From positions 1,736,001 to 1,800,000 of the forward strand of contig NZ_CP145335.1 in assembly GCF_049568105.1 (NCBI RefSeq): a DNA stretch of 64,000 nt, read 5' to 3'. Below, piece by piece: positions 43,701 to 52,086 of the stretch. The position numbers were made by a program, and so were the translations under genes. The DNA is from Salinisphaera sp049568105 (GTDB lineage Bacteria; Pseudomonadota; Gammaproteobacteria; Nevskiales; Salinisphaeraceae). The stretch's first letter is position 1; each line of letters starts with the position of its first letter. The notes beneath the pieces were generated by a model, which did no database searches, had not been told where the DNA came from, and was given only the letters and a program-made list of their open reading frames with translations.

Positions 43701-44221
43701 AAGCGCTGGCGACCCTGGAAGATGCGATCGCGCGCATCGACCGGGAGACCCGGCAGCGGTTCAAGGCCACCTACGACCAGATCAACCAGCGTTTCTCCGA
43801 GATGTTTCCGCAGCTATTCGGCGGTGGCGAAGCCGCGCTAGAGTTGACCGACGAAGACTGGCTGACCACCGGCGTACGGGTCATGGCACGGCCGCCGGGC
43901 AAGCGCAATGCCTCGATTCAGATGTTGTCCGGCGGCGAGAAGGCCTTGACCGCAGTGGCGCTGCTGTTCGCGCTGTTCGAGCTCAATCCGGCGCCATTCT
44001 GTATGCTCGACGAAATCGATGCACCGCTAGACGATGCCAACGTCTCGCGATTCTGTGAGCTGGTGCGCAAAATGTCGGCCCAGGTACAGTTCATCGTCAT
44101 CACGCATAATAAGCTCACCATGGAATTGGCCGAACAGCTTCATGGTGTGACCATGGCCGAACCCGGGGTGTCCCGGCTGGTCAGCGTCGATATCGATCAG
44201 GCGCTTGATCTGGCCGGCTGA
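40703..44221 (+). CDS. smc: Chromosome condensation ATPase Smc
   Basis: Core of the bacterial condensin Smc-ScpAB, which extrudes DNA loops and helps segregation. 1172 residues. Walker A GPNGCGKS is at 31-38. Two long Ala/Glu/Arg/Gln-rich coiled coils (about 170-500 and 665-1000) flank a hinge at about 505-665. The C-terminal head has the signature MLSGGEKALTAVAL with S1076 and Walker B CMLDEIDAPLDD (D1103, E1104). scpA and scpB are 6 kb downstream in this window, so the whole complex is encoded here. zipA follows after 41 bases. Confidence 0.97.
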   Translation: MRLTHIKLAGFKSFVDPTTLSLASNLTSVVGPNGCGKSNVIDAVRWVTGESSARQLRGEALEDVIFNGSNARKPVGRASVELKFDNSEGKLGGQYAAFGEISVRRELTRESGSKYFINNTRARRRDVVDLFLGTGLGGRSNYAVIEQGAVNRLIEAKPEDMRQVLEEAAGISKYKERRRETENRIRHTRDNLERLDDLISEVGQRLTTLKRQAANAEKYKTYKAEERQLRAELLTLRWQARSAEVETAEAALRAAEERLREAIGLRRQADEARDQAGQAQQTAMTEVQNRQAAFYDAQAQVGRIEQALNHAREVEQMRQRERQALVDRLDKLGQRRNEDRDADQGQQEAEAARRAEREQAEIELAEARKRLETAEAEAAQAEAEWDALSNREHNPVQQLEAERTQARYAAQQRDQLAERDAARKAERDNLPAIDDAAMARAEQDQAQRQRNLNDGRAQAEQARQQAETLRDAIAEAEKQATEQRTRLAELQAELASERKMQRAVLREDDATINDWLAAHGYGQAEGVARRVRVQSDMRAAAESALGGLLRGFVVDDLTPAAGAEMGDWPADPVALVDAEAGVDFPQPVAPAGLETLLSGLDGPAALRAAAAHVFVADTLDAALAARDALAPHQLIVTRDGCRIGPASLITPAGEAAEQGVFEREQRIAALQEDIDRLGGEVEAGERALGDQRQQLETLRQRQTALDESIASEQRALETARAELEGQRLRAEQTRQRDAEIAAERADLAEQHQQAKEHAEAAATRVAELEIEAEEFASTRQQARDRLATARQQRDRARSEAATAERRTGELDNTLAQIASRRENLASRLADTQSAIDDVSAQLERFDAQSTDDSAVSDYSAADLDAARETQAAAERELRAAREALKARESEHKQAGQAAMNAEQQVETTRETLQQAKVDVETAGVRRHGVVEQLEELGEAPASIAENLAPEATVDAWNDKIEAVERRISKLGAINLAAIEEYDEVAEREKYLGEQRTDLSEALATLEDAIARIDRETRQRFKATYDQINQRFSEMFPQLFGGGEAALELTDEDWLTTGVRVMARPPGKRNASIQMLSGGEKALTAVALLFALFELNPAPFCMLDEIDAPLDDANVSRFCELVRKMSAQVQFIVITHNKLTMELAEQLHGVTMAEPGVSRLVSVDIDQALDLAG

Positions 44222-44262
44222 CGCGACTGTCCAGGGCCTCCATCCAACCCACTTCGTTGCCT

Positions 44263-45204
44263 ATGTCTATCGTGCAATGGCTTCTTCTGATTCTCGTGAT
44301 TCTGGTCGTGGCCGGGGTCTATTGGTATATGCGGCGCCAGGGCGGCGGCGATCCCTGGCAGGGCATGGAAGAGCCCGAGGAGCCCGGCGATGAGCCATCG
44401 TCGACCAGTAACGACTCCTACGTGGTCGGCGTGCGTACGATCAGCCGGGAAACACCGGCCGACCGTAAGGCCGCGGCCGAACAGGCTGCACGGGCACGCG
44501 AAGGCGACGAGACGCCAGCCTCCGAGGCGGATCGGACCCGTGCGCCGCGTCAGCCGACCGCCGTACGGCGCAGGCCGGCCGCCGATCCCCAGAACACCGA
44601 AGTGCGCTCCAGCGAGATCGAGGCGCCGCGCGGGCTCGATAACGAGGCGGACGAGCCCATCGCGGCCGAGCCGGCGCCGGCCGAGCCTGTCGAGCCGGCC
44701 GCTGCCGTAGGCGAGCCTCCGCCGGCCGAGCCTGAACGTGTGCATATGGTCGCGCCGCACCCGACCGAGGATTCTCAGATCTTCGTGCTGTATGTCGCGG
44801 CGCCTGAAGGCCAGACCTTCGACGGCCCGGCCGTGCACGATGCATTGGCTAAGGCCGATCTCAAATTCGGCCTCAACGATATGTTCCATCGCATCACCGA
44901 GGTTCACGGCGTGACCGAGTCGGTGTTCTGCGTGGCCAATATGCTCAATCCCGGCACCCTCGATCCGGCCGAACAGGCACGGCTTTCTACACCCGGTCTG
45001 GCGCTGTTCCTGCTGGTGCCCGGCGCCTTGGAAGGCCGGCCGGCGATGCGCGACATGATGGAAACCGCGAACCTGCTAGCCACCGCGCTCGGCGGCAATG
45101 TGCTCGATGACAACCGGGCGCTGCTAAAAGCCCAGACGGCGCAGTACATGCTCGACCAGATCGCCGATATCGACCGGCGGGCCCAGCTCGCACAACGACG
45201 CTGA
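44263..45204 (+). CDS. zipA: Cell division protein ZipA
   Basis: Bitopic inner-membrane protein that tethers FtsZ. From the ATG at 44263 it has 313 residues. It has a short N-terminal membrane helix (about 4-22), a basic patch, a long Pro/Glu/Ala-rich flexible linker (about 30-160) and a C-terminal FtsZ-binding domain (about 165-295). The latter is seen in QIFVLYVAAPEGQTFDGPAVHDAL and GVTESVFCVANMLNPGTLD. A TTG at 44257 would add two residues. The order smc-zipA-ligA is standard for Pseudomonas-type Gammaproteobacteria. Its stop overlaps the ligA start. Confidence 0.94.
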   Translation: MSIVQWLLLILVILVVAGVYWYMRRQGGGDPWQGMEEPEEPGDEPSSTSNDSYVVGVRTISRETPADRKAAAEQAARAREGDETPASEADRTRAPRQPTAVRRRPAADPQNTEVRSSEIEAPRGLDNEADEPIAAEPAPAEPVEPAAAVGEPPPAEPERVHMVAPHPTEDSQIFVLYVAAPEGQTFDGPAVHDALAKADLKFGLNDMFHRITEVHGVTESVFCVANMLNPGTLDPAEQARLSTPGLALFLLVPGALEGRPAMRDMMETANLLATALGGNVLDDNRALLKAQTAQYMLDQIADIDRRAQLAQRR

Positions 45205-47324
45205 TGGCCGCACAGTCGACCCCGCAGGCCGCGCGTGAGCGCGCGGCCGAGCTGGCGCGTGTGCTCGCAGAGCACAGCCGGGCCTACTATATCGAAGCCG
45301 AGCCTACGGTCTCGGATGCCGAATACGATCGTCTGTTTCGCGAACTCGAACAACTCGAGTCCGATTATCCGGCGTTGGCCACGGCCGATTCGCCGACCCA
45401 GCGCGTCGGCGCGCCGCCGGTCGATGATTTTCCGTCGGTCGATCATGCAACGCCTATGCTGTCGCTGGCGAACTGCTTCGACGACGAGGAATTGGCCGAG
45501 TTCGACCGCCGGGCGCGCGAGGGCGTGGGCGTAGATGAACTAGCCTACTGTGCCGAGCCGAAGTTCGATGGCACGGCACTGAATCTGCGCTATGAAGCCG
45601 GGGTTTTGGTCCGGGCGACAACCCGCGGTGACGGCGTGACCGGCGAGGATATCACCGCCAATGCGCGCACCATCCGCAATCTGCCGCTGCGTCTGACGGC
45701 CGAAAATCCGCCGGATTTCGTCGAAATTCGTGGCGAAGTCGTGCTGCCGCGCTCGCGTTTCGAAGAGCTCAATGAACGCTTGGAGGCCGACGGCCAGAAA
45801 GCGTTCGTGAATCCACGCAATGCCGCCGCCGGCAGCCTGCGCCAGCTCGACTCTCGAATCACCGCGACCCGGCCGCTGGTGTTCATGGGCTATGGCATCG
45901 GACGCGTGGATGGCGCTTCTCTGACTGACAGCCTCTATGGGCAACTCCAGCAACTCGCCGACTGGGGTTTTATCATCAGCCCGTATATCGACCGGGTCAC
46001 CGGCCTGGCGGGCTGTACCGATTACTACCAGGCCATGGCCGAACGCCGGGCCGAGCTCGATATCGAGATCGACGGCTGTGTGTTCAAGGTCGACGATGGC
46101 CCGAGTCGCGACGAGCTAGGGTTCGTGGCCCGGGCGCCGCGCTGGGCGATCGCCCGCAAATTCCCGGCCGAAGAAACCACGACCACGCTCAACAGCGTGG
46201 AATTCCAGGTCGGCCGCACTGGTGCGTTGACCCCGGTCGCCAAATTGGAACCGGTGTTCGTGGGCGGTGTGACGGTGTCCAACGCATCGCTGCACAATAT
46301 GGACGAGGTCGCGCGCAAGGATATCCGGATCGGCGATCGGGTGGTCGTACGGCGCGCCGGCGACGTCATCCCCGAGGTTAAGGAAGTCGCCGAGCGCGGC
46401 CAGAACACCCAAGCCATCGAACTGCCCGAGGCCTGTCCGGTCTGCGGTTCGGCGGTCGAGCGTATCGAAGGCGAGGCCATCGCGCGCTGTACCGGCGGGC
46501 TGGTCTGTGCCGCCCAGCGCCGCGAAGCGCTCAAGCATTTTGCTTCGCGTACGGCGCTGGATATCGAAGGCCTGGGCGATCGGCAGATCGAGGCCTTCGT
46601 CGCCGAAGGCCTGCTGCATTCGCCGGCCGATATCTTTGCCTTGAAAGCGCATCGCGACGCGCTGCTCGAGCGCGAAGGCTATGGCGAGAAATCGGTGGCC
46701 AATCTGTTGGGCTCAATCGAGGCCGCCAAGGATACGACTCTGGAGCGCTTCATCTTCGCGCTCGGTATCCGCGAGGTCGGCCAGACCATGGCCCGGGATC
46801 TGGCGCGTCATTTTGGCTCGCTGGAAGCGCTGCAGCACGAAGCCAAGGCCTACCACCAGCGCCTGGCCGATGTCTGGGAACAACACCCGGACAACAAGGC
46901 AGCGCGTGATCGAGCGATGGCTGCCGAAGGGCTGCAGGCCGTGCCCGGCGTCGGGGCGCGAGTCGCGCAGTGTATCGCCGATTTCTTTACCGAGCCGCGC
47001 AATGTCGAGGTCATCGAAGAGCTGATCGCGGCCGGTGTGCACTGGCCCACCGTAGATACCGAGACCACGCCGCAGCCGCTGTCTGGCCAGACCGTCGTGC
47101 TCACGGGAAGCCTCGAATCGCTGACCCGCGAAGAGGCTGGCGAGCGTTTGGAGGCGCTCGGTGCGCGCGTGACGTCCAGTGTGTCGAAAAAGACCGACTA
47201 TGTGGTGGCTGGCGAGCGCGCCGGTAGCAAGCGCGACAAGGCCGAGAAGCTCGGGGTGACGGTACTCGACGAGGCTGGTCTGTTGGCGCTGCTGGAACAG
47301 CACAGGGCCGCAGTCGCCGATTGA
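45204..47324 (+). CDS. ligA: NAD-dependent DNA ligase LigA
   Basis: Seals nicks in replication and repair using NAD. 706 residues. Order of parts: domain Ia, adenylation domain with the AMP-accepting K120 in AEPKFDGTALNL, OB fold, a four-cysteine zinc finger (CPVCGSAVER...CTGGLVC near 412-432), HhH repeats and a C-terminal BRCT domain (from about 610, GQTVVLTGSLESLTREEA). The usual KLDG motif reads KFDG here. The start ATG overlaps the zipA stop by one base (TGATG), so translation is coupled. Confidence 0.97.
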   Translation: MAAQSTPQAARERAAELARVLAEHSRAYYIEAEPTVSDAEYDRLFRELEQLESDYPALATADSPTQRVGAPPVDDFPSVDHATPMLSLANCFDDEELAEFDRRAREGVGVDELAYCAEPKFDGTALNLRYEAGVLVRATTRGDGVTGEDITANARTIRNLPLRLTAENPPDFVEIRGEVVLPRSRFEELNERLEADGQKAFVNPRNAAAGSLRQLDSRITATRPLVFMGYGIGRVDGASLTDSLYGQLQQLADWGFIISPYIDRVTGLAGCTDYYQAMAERRAELDIEIDGCVFKVDDGPSRDELGFVARAPRWAIARKFPAEETTTTLNSVEFQVGRTGALTPVAKLEPVFVGGVTVSNASLHNMDEVARKDIRIGDRVVVRRAGDVIPEVKEVAERGQNTQAIELPEACPVCGSAVERIEGEAIARCTGGLVCAAQRREALKHFASRTALDIEGLGDRQIEAFVAEGLLHSPADIFALKAHRDALLEREGYGEKSVANLLGSIEAAKDTTLERFIFALGIREVGQTMARDLARHFGSLEALQHEAKAYHQRLADVWEQHPDNKAARDRAMAAEGLQAVPGVGARVAQCIADFFTEPRNVEVIEELIAAGVHWPTVDTETTPQPLSGQTVVLTGSLESLTREEAGERLEALGARVTSSVSKKTDYVVAGERAGSKRDKAEKLGVTVLDEAGLLALLEQHRAAVAD

Positions 47325-47417
47325 GCCGGCCACGGCGAGACAGGCCCGCCGGCGTTGCGCCCGGGCTTGCCGCTCGGCCGGCGACGCCGTAATCTAGCCG
47401 GCCGGTTCCACGACAGG

Positions 47418-47828
47418 ATGAGCAAGGTGGCGCGAAGCTGGCTTGAGGTCACAACCGACGAAGTGCAATCCCGACTGGGCATGAGACAGCGCCTGGCCGA
47501 ACGTCGTGAACAGATGGCCGAGGCGGCCTGGGCGGCGATCGAGGAATGGGTCGGTCCGGCTTTCCAGCAGGCTGGCGAACGTATCGGCAACCGTGAATAT
47601 CGGATCGCCGGCGATAGCGACCTGGCCGTAGCCAGCTGCGGCATCTATGCCCCTGGCGCGGTCGAGCATGATCCGCGCGTGGCATTCCACGAAGCCGAAT
47701 TCGATGCCTACCAGCCGATGGTGGTATTGCGGCGCAAGGCCGATGGTGCCGGTGCCGAAGTTGAAAGCCGGACGCTGCGTATCACGAGCCTCGATCGCGA
47801 GATATTGGACGAGTTTCTAAACGGCTAA
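47418..47828 (+). CDS. Hypothetical protein, 136 residues
   Basis: Not recognised. From the ATG at 47418 the N-terminal half is helical and charged (VQSRLGMRQRLAERREQMAE). The C-terminal half looks beta-rich (YRIAGDSDLAVASCGIYAP, AYQPMVVLRRKA, SRTLRITSLD). No membrane segment, signal peptide or metal motif. Codon use resembles neighbouring genes, which argues that it is real. The frame is open further upstream to 47355, but those residues are Arg-rich and look non-coding. It follows ligA by 93 bases and may be its last operon member. Confidence 0.65.
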   Translation: MSKVARSWLEVTTDEVQSRLGMRQRLAERREQMAEAAWAAIEEWVGPAFQQAGERIGNREYRIAGDSDLAVASCGIYAPGAVEHDPRVAFHEAEFDAYQPMVVLRRKADGAGAEVESRTLRITSLDREILDEFLNG

Positions 47829-47990
47829 CATTTTGCGCTGGCCGCTGGCCTGAAAACGCCGCTTCGAGCCCGGCCGAGCCCCCGCTGCAGTTGGCGCCGA
47901 CCGTAGTGGCTACGCCATCGAAATCAGCGGCCGGGCGGCCGCCGCCGACCGTATGCATCGGCCGACAGCAAGCCCGCCCACGAGCCGGTG

Positions 47991-48257
47991 CTATTCCTCC
48001 GGTGCCATAGCGCGGATCTGGACCGCATGGATATCGGTCTGCATCAGATCGCCCAGGGCTTCATAGACCAGCCGGTGGCGCTGGATCGGGCTGACCCCGG
48101 AGAATTTGGGCGACCGGATGGTTACATGGAAATGACCGAGACCCGTGGCTGCACCGGCGTGGCCGCGGTGCAGATGGCTGTCGTCGCGGATCGCGATGTC
48201 GTCGGTGTCGAGCCCCTCGGCGAGGGCGGCGCGAATACGCTGGATGCGATCGCTCAT
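47991..48257 (-). CDS. bolA: BolA family protein
   Basis: 88 residues with the class II KH-like BolA fold: DDSHLHRGHAGAATGLGHFHVTIRSPKFSG, then PIQRHRLVYEALGDLM and the end HAVQIRAMAPEE. BolA proteins pair with monothiol glutaredoxins in iron-sulfur handling and, in E. coli, act in stress morphology. The histidine set needed for [2Fe-2S] sharing appears present. Sits beside a YciI-like gene on the same strand, a pairing also seen in pseudomonads. Confidence 0.92.
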   Translation of the reverse strand: MSDRIQRIRAALAEGLDTDDIAIRDDSHLHRGHAGAATGLGHFHVTIRSPKFSGVSPIQRHRLVYEALGDLMQTDIHAVQIRAMAPEE

Positions 48258-48299
48258 AGCAGGCGCAGTCCTTGTGTTTGCAGATCGGTTAGGCAGGCC

Positions 48300-48599
48300 T
48301 TAAAAGACCTGCTTATAGGGGTACACAGAGCTTTCCATGTACACGCCGGCGGCATTGTAAGGGTCCATATTGGCCCATTGGCGTGCAGCATCGAGATTTT
48401 CGAAGGCAGCGATGATGATGCTGCCCTGATAGCCCTCGGCGATCTGGCCATAGGCATCGGTGCTCGGCAGCGGGCCGGCGGTCAGCAGGCGGCCTTCGGC
48501 CTGTAGGTCATGCAGCCGCTGGCGGTGTTCTTCACCAGCCTTCGCGCGGCCGTCGGTGCTGTCGGCGACATCGAAACTCACGATAGCAAAATAGTCCAT
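48300..48599 (-). CDS. yciI: YciI family protein
   Basis: 99 residues with a ferredoxin-like alpha/beta fold of the YciI/YCII group. MDYFAIVSFDVADSTDGRAK opens it; RQRLHDLQAEGRLLTAGP, SIIIAAFENLDAARQWANMDPYNAAGVY and a C-terminal aromatic strand follow. AAGGA precedes the ATG at 48599. The His-Asp pair found in catalytic relatives cannot be assigned with confidence (H in EEHRQRL, D in NMDPY). Function of the family is poorly known. It is upstream of bolA on the same strand with 42 bases between. Confidence 0.9.
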   Translation of the reverse strand: MDYFAIVSFDVADSTDGRAKAGEEHRQRLHDLQAEGRLLTAGPLPSTDAYGQIAEGYQGSIIIAAFENLDAARQWANMDPYNAAGVYMESSVYPYKQVF

Positions 48600-48704
48600 G
48601 GCAACTGTCCTTCCGGCGTCTGTGTCCGGTCGTTCGAATAAAGGCCTAGTGTGCCGTATGCACCCAGTGTGGCGCACGCGGATAAAACGATTAAACTCAA
48701 CCCT

Positions 48705-49337
48705 ATGAGCGAACTCGTCCATGTGCACGCCGAGACCCCGCAGCCTCGGCGCATCGAAAAAGCTGCAAAAGCGCTGCGGGCCGGACAGGTGATTGCTTAC
48801 CCCACGGATTCGTCTTATGGCCTGGCCTGTGCGATGGGTGACAAGGCCGCGATGGAGCGGATCCGTCAGATCCGCGGTCTCGATCGTGAGCATTTCTTCA
48901 CCCTGGTCTGTCGCGATCTGTCCGAGATCGCCCAGTACGCCAAGGTCGAAAACCCCAGTTTTCGGCTGCTCAAGTCAGCCACGCCGGGCGCCTATACTTT
49001 CGTGTTGCGAGCCTCCAAGCAGGTGCCGAACTGGCTGGCCCACCCCAAGCGCAAGACCATCGGTATCCGGGTGCCGGGCCATCCGGTCGCCCGGGCGATC
49101 GTCGATGCCCTGGGGGAGCCGTTCATGACGGTGACCGCAGTGGCCGACGATGATCGCCCCTTGTCCGAAGCCAACGATGTCCGGGAGTTTTTCGACCGGC
49201 GCATCGATATGGTCGTGGATTCCGGGGCGACCGGGGTCGAGCCGACCACCGTGGTCGATCTGACCAGTGATATCCCGAAAATCCTGCGGCCCGGCAAGGG
49301 CAGCGCCGAAGCGATCGGGATCGAGCCGGACGCCTGA
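48705..49337 (+). CDS. yciO: Sua5/YciO/YrdC-type protein (YciO subgroup)
   Basis: 210 residues of the YrdC fold. Relatives TsaC/Sua5 make threonylcarbamoyl-AMP for tRNA t6A. Visible are RRIEKAAKALRAGQVIAYPTDSSYGLAC, the nucleotide-binding IRQIRGLDREHFFTLVCRDL, and GVEPTTVVDLT. The typical KxR motif of TsaC (KxRxxxKP) is altered to RGLDREHFF here, as in YciO proteins whose role is uncertain. The ATG at 48705 is chosen over earlier frames on domain limits. It is divergent from yciI with 105 bases between starts. Confidence 0.9.
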   Translation: MSELVHVHAETPQPRRIEKAAKALRAGQVIAYPTDSSYGLACAMGDKAAMERIRQIRGLDREHFFTLVCRDLSEIAQYAKVENPSFRLLKSATPGAYTFVLRASKQVPNWLAHPKRKTIGIRVPGHPVARAIVDALGEPFMTVTAVADDDRPLSEANDVREFFDRRIDMVVDSGATGVEPTTVVDLTSDIPKILRPGKGSAEAIGIEPDA

Positions 49338-49406
49338 CCAGGGTGGCCGCAGCCGGGCGCGGCCGCCGAGCGCGCCCGTGCTGTCGCGCCGTATATCGAT
49401 GCGGCC

Positions 49407-49421
49407 GAGTATCGTATACTC
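49407..49421 (+). promoter_or_regulatory. Palindrome overlapping a -10 box before trpS
   Basis: GAGTAT-CGT-ATACTC (49407-49421) contains TATACT (49415-49420), a good -10 box, followed by CGCGCG. The -35 region is poor, so an activator or a weak promoter is expected. The palindrome could be an operator. trpS begins 37 bases downstream. Confidence 0.45.
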
Positions 49422-49457
49422 GCGCGTTTGATCAGCCCCGACAGCAGGGAGTCATTC

Positions 49458-50471
49458 GTGTCATCGGCCAACGACCGACCCGTCGTCCTATCCGGCATCC
49501 AGCCTTCCGGCGAACTCACGCTCGGCAACTACATCGGTGCGCTCAAGCACTGGGTAAACATGCAGGCCACGCACGATTGCCTGTTCTCGCTGGTCGATAT
49601 GCATGCGATCACCGTGCGCCAGGATGCAGCCGCACTACGGGCGCGCTGCCATGAGTTCTTGTGCCTGTATTTGGCGGCCGGCGTGGATCCGGACAACGCC
49701 ACGTTGTTCGTGCAGTCACATGTGCCGGCGCATGCCCAGCTCGCCTGGCTGCTCAACTGCCATACCTCGATGGGCGAACTGAACCGGATGACCCAGTTCA
49801 AGGACAAGTCGGCCAAAAACGTCGATAACATCAACGCGGGTCTGTTCGACTACCCAGTGCTGATGGCGGCCGATATCCTGCTGTACCAGGCCGATGCGGT
49901 GCCGGTTGGTCACGATCAGAAACAGCATATCGAACTTACCCGCAACCTGGCCGAACGCTTCAACAGCCGGGTCGGTCGGGATGTGTTTACGACTCCCGAG
50001 CCATTCATCCCGGAGGTGGGCGCTCGCATCATGAGCCTGGGTGATCCGACCGCCAAGATGAGCAAGTCCGACGATGTCGAGGCCAATGTCATCAAGCTGC
50101 TCGATCCGCCCAAGAAGGTGGTTAAGAAGATCAAACGCGCGGTGACCGATTCGGAGGGCGAGGTGCGCTTCGACGAGGCCGAAAAACCGGGTGTGTCGAA
50201 TCTGTTGTCGATCTTTTCGGCCGTAACCGATCGTGCGATCGTCGATCTGGAGCGCGACTATGCCGGTTCGGGCTATGGCGCGCTCAAGGGCGATCTGGCC
50301 GAGGCGGTGGTGGCTTTTCTCGAGCCGCTGCAGCAGCGCTATGCCGAGTTCGCCGAGGACACGAGCGGGCTGGATATGATCCTCGCGCGGGGCGCCGCGG
50401 CTGCCCGTGAGCGTGCTCAGCCGACGCTGGATGCGGCCTTTGATGCGACCGGCTTCCTGCCGGCATCGTAG
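49458..50471 (+). CDS. trpS: Tryptophanyl-tRNA synthetase
   Basis: Class I aminoacyl-tRNA synthetase charging tRNA-Trp. 337 residues from the GTG at 49458, which has GGGAG six bases upstream; an earlier TTG at 49428 lacks support. The HIGH-type motif appears as TLGN (21-24) in SGIQPSGELTLGNYIG, and KMSKS as K200-S204. GHDQKQHIELTRN and the Trp-site region fit the family. scpA starts six bases after its stop, so trpS, scpA and scpB are probably one transcript. Confidence 0.97.
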   Translation: MSSANDRPVVLSGIQPSGELTLGNYIGALKHWVNMQATHDCLFSLVDMHAITVRQDAAALRARCHEFLCLYLAAGVDPDNATLFVQSHVPAHAQLAWLLNCHTSMGELNRMTQFKDKSAKNVDNINAGLFDYPVLMAADILLYQADAVPVGHDQKQHIELTRNLAERFNSRVGRDVFTTPEPFIPEVGARIMSLGDPTAKMSKSDDVEANVIKLLDPPKKVVKKIKRAVTDSEGEVRFDEAEKPGVSNLLSIFSAVTDRAIVDLERDYAGSGYGALKGDLAEAVVAFLEPLQQRYAEFAEDTSGLDMILARGAAAARERAQPTLDAAFDATGFLPAS

Positions 50472-50477
50472 CGGCCG

Positions 50478-51287
50478 TTGAGCGAGCTCGAGACCAACGC
50501 GACCCCGGACGAGTCGATCCGGGTCGCTGGCCAGCCCTATGAGGCGCTGCCGGAGGATCTGTATATTCCGCCGGATGCGCTGCGGGTGTTTCTGGAGGCC
50601 TTCGAAGGCCCGCTCGATTTGCTGCTATATCTGATTCGGCGCCAGAATCTGGATATTCTGGATATTCCAGTGTTTACCATCACCCAGCAGTACATGGCCT
50701 ACATCGAGTTGATGGAGGACATGGCCATCGAGCTGGCTGGTGAGTATTTGCTGATGGCCGCGATGCTGGCCGAGATCAAATCGCGGATGCTGTTGCCTAA
50801 GACCGAGGCCGCCGAAGAAGACGAGGGCGACGATCCCCGCTCCGAGCTGATTCGTCGGCTGGCCGAATACGAACAGTTCAAAGAGGCGGCAGAGAACCTG
50901 GGCGACTGCCCGCGGGTCGGCCGCGATATCACGCCGGTCCAACACGAGCCGGTCGAAATGACTATCGAGCGCCCGGCGCCCGAGCCGGATCTGCGCAAGT
51001 TGCTCGGTGCGCTGCACGATGTGCTGACCCGCGCCGAGCTGTATTCCGAGCACGTCATCGAGCGCGAGCCGTTGTCGGTGCGCGAGCATATGAGTCGGAT
51101 TCTGGAGCGCCTCGACAGCGGCGAGCCAATGGCATTCGTGGCCTTGGTTTCGCTCGATGAAGGTCGCGCCGGCGTGGTCGTATCGTTTCTGGCGATTCTC
51201 GAGCTGGCGCGAGAATTTTTGATCGCGATCGAGCAGACCGAGCCCTATGCCCCGGTCTCGCTGCGTCGCGCCGGGGATTTCGCATGA
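50478..51287 (+). CDS. scpA: Segregation and condensation protein A
   Basis: Kleisin subunit that bridges the Smc heads. 269 residues from the TTG at 50478. The N-terminal domain that grips the Smc neck is seen in VFLEAFEGPLDLLLYLIRRQNLDILDIPV. The C-terminal winged-helix domain ends with GRAGVVVSFLAILELAREF. The middle is acidic. The TTG has only a weak ribosome site, but coupling to trpS six bases upstream would compensate. It overlaps scpB by four bases. Confidence 0.95.
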   Translation: MSELETNATPDESIRVAGQPYEALPEDLYIPPDALRVFLEAFEGPLDLLLYLIRRQNLDILDIPVFTITQQYMAYIELMEDMAIELAGEYLLMAAMLAEIKSRMLLPKTEAAEEDEGDDPRSELIRRLAEYEQFKEAAENLGDCPRVGRDITPVQHEPVEMTIERPAPEPDLRKLLGALHDVLTRAELYSEHVIEREPLSVREHMSRILERLDSGEPMAFVALVSLDEGRAGVVVSFLAILELAREFLIAIEQTEPYAPVSLRRAGDFA

Positions 51288-52015
51288 CCGATGAGTCTGC
51301 CATGCCCGCTCCTGCCGAGCCCGCCGGCGGCGAGGCCGATGCGCAGATCGCCGAGAGCCTAGTACGCTATATCGAAGCGTTGTTGATGGCTGCCGAAGCG
51401 CCGCTGTCGATCGATCAGCTGGTGCGACTTCTGGAGACGACCGAAGCGGTCGACCGGGATCAGGTGCGCCGCGCCCTGGCAACGCTCGGCGAGCGCTATT
51501 TGGATTCGGCTGCCGATCTGGTCGAAGTCGCCGGCGGCTGGCGTTTCCAGGTCGGGCCGGACTACAGCATGCTGGTGGCTCGACTCTGGGAAGAACGGCC
51601 GCCCAAGTTGTCGCGGGCGATGCTCGAAACACTCGCGATCATCTGCTATCGGCAGCCGCTGGCGCGTTCGGATATCGAAGCGGTGCGCGGTGTGTCGGTG
51701 TCTTCCGGCATTGTAAAAACGCTGACCGAATACGAATGGATCAAGGTAGTCGGCTATCGCGATATGCCGGGTCGGCCGGCACTGTATGGCACCACTCAGC
51801 GTTTTCTGGACGATTTCGGTGTCCAGCGCCTGTCCGACCTGCCGAGCCTGCCGGAAATCAAGGATCTCGACACCCTGGATGCGGCCGTTGCACGGCTGCA
51901 GGGCAGCGAATCGGCACCGTCCGAAGCCGAACCGCCAAGCGGCGAAGACGCCGAGTCGGGTCAGGCCGATGCGCGCGCGGCCGAGATCGAAGACCGCCCA
52001 CGGGACTTGGAATAG
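51284..52015 (+). CDS. scpB: Segregation and condensation protein B
   Basis: Dimeric winged-helix subunit that binds ScpA in the Smc complex. 243 residues. The conserved core is VRYIEALLMAAEAPLSIDQLVRLL, then LSRAMLETLAIICYRQPLARSDIEAVRGV, IKVVGYRDMPGRPALYGTT and FLDDFGV. Ala/Glu-rich tails flank it at both ends. The ATGA overlap with scpA indicates coupled translation. Confidence 0.96.
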   Translation: MTDESAMPAPAEPAGGEADAQIAESLVRYIEALLMAAEAPLSIDQLVRLLETTEAVDRDQVRRALATLGERYLDSAADLVEVAGGWRFQVGPDYSMLVARLWEERPPKLSRAMLETLAIICYRQPLARSDIEAVRGVSVSSGIVKTLTEYEWIKVVGYRDMPGRPALYGTTQRFLDDFGVQRLSDLPSLPEIKDLDTLDAAVARLQGSESAPSEAEPPSGEDAESGQADARAAEIEDRPRDLE

Positions 52016-52086
52016 GTCCGACCGGGACCCAAGATACCGCCAGACAATACATGGACCGCCGCTGGTGCGGCGTGAACGGGAGACCA

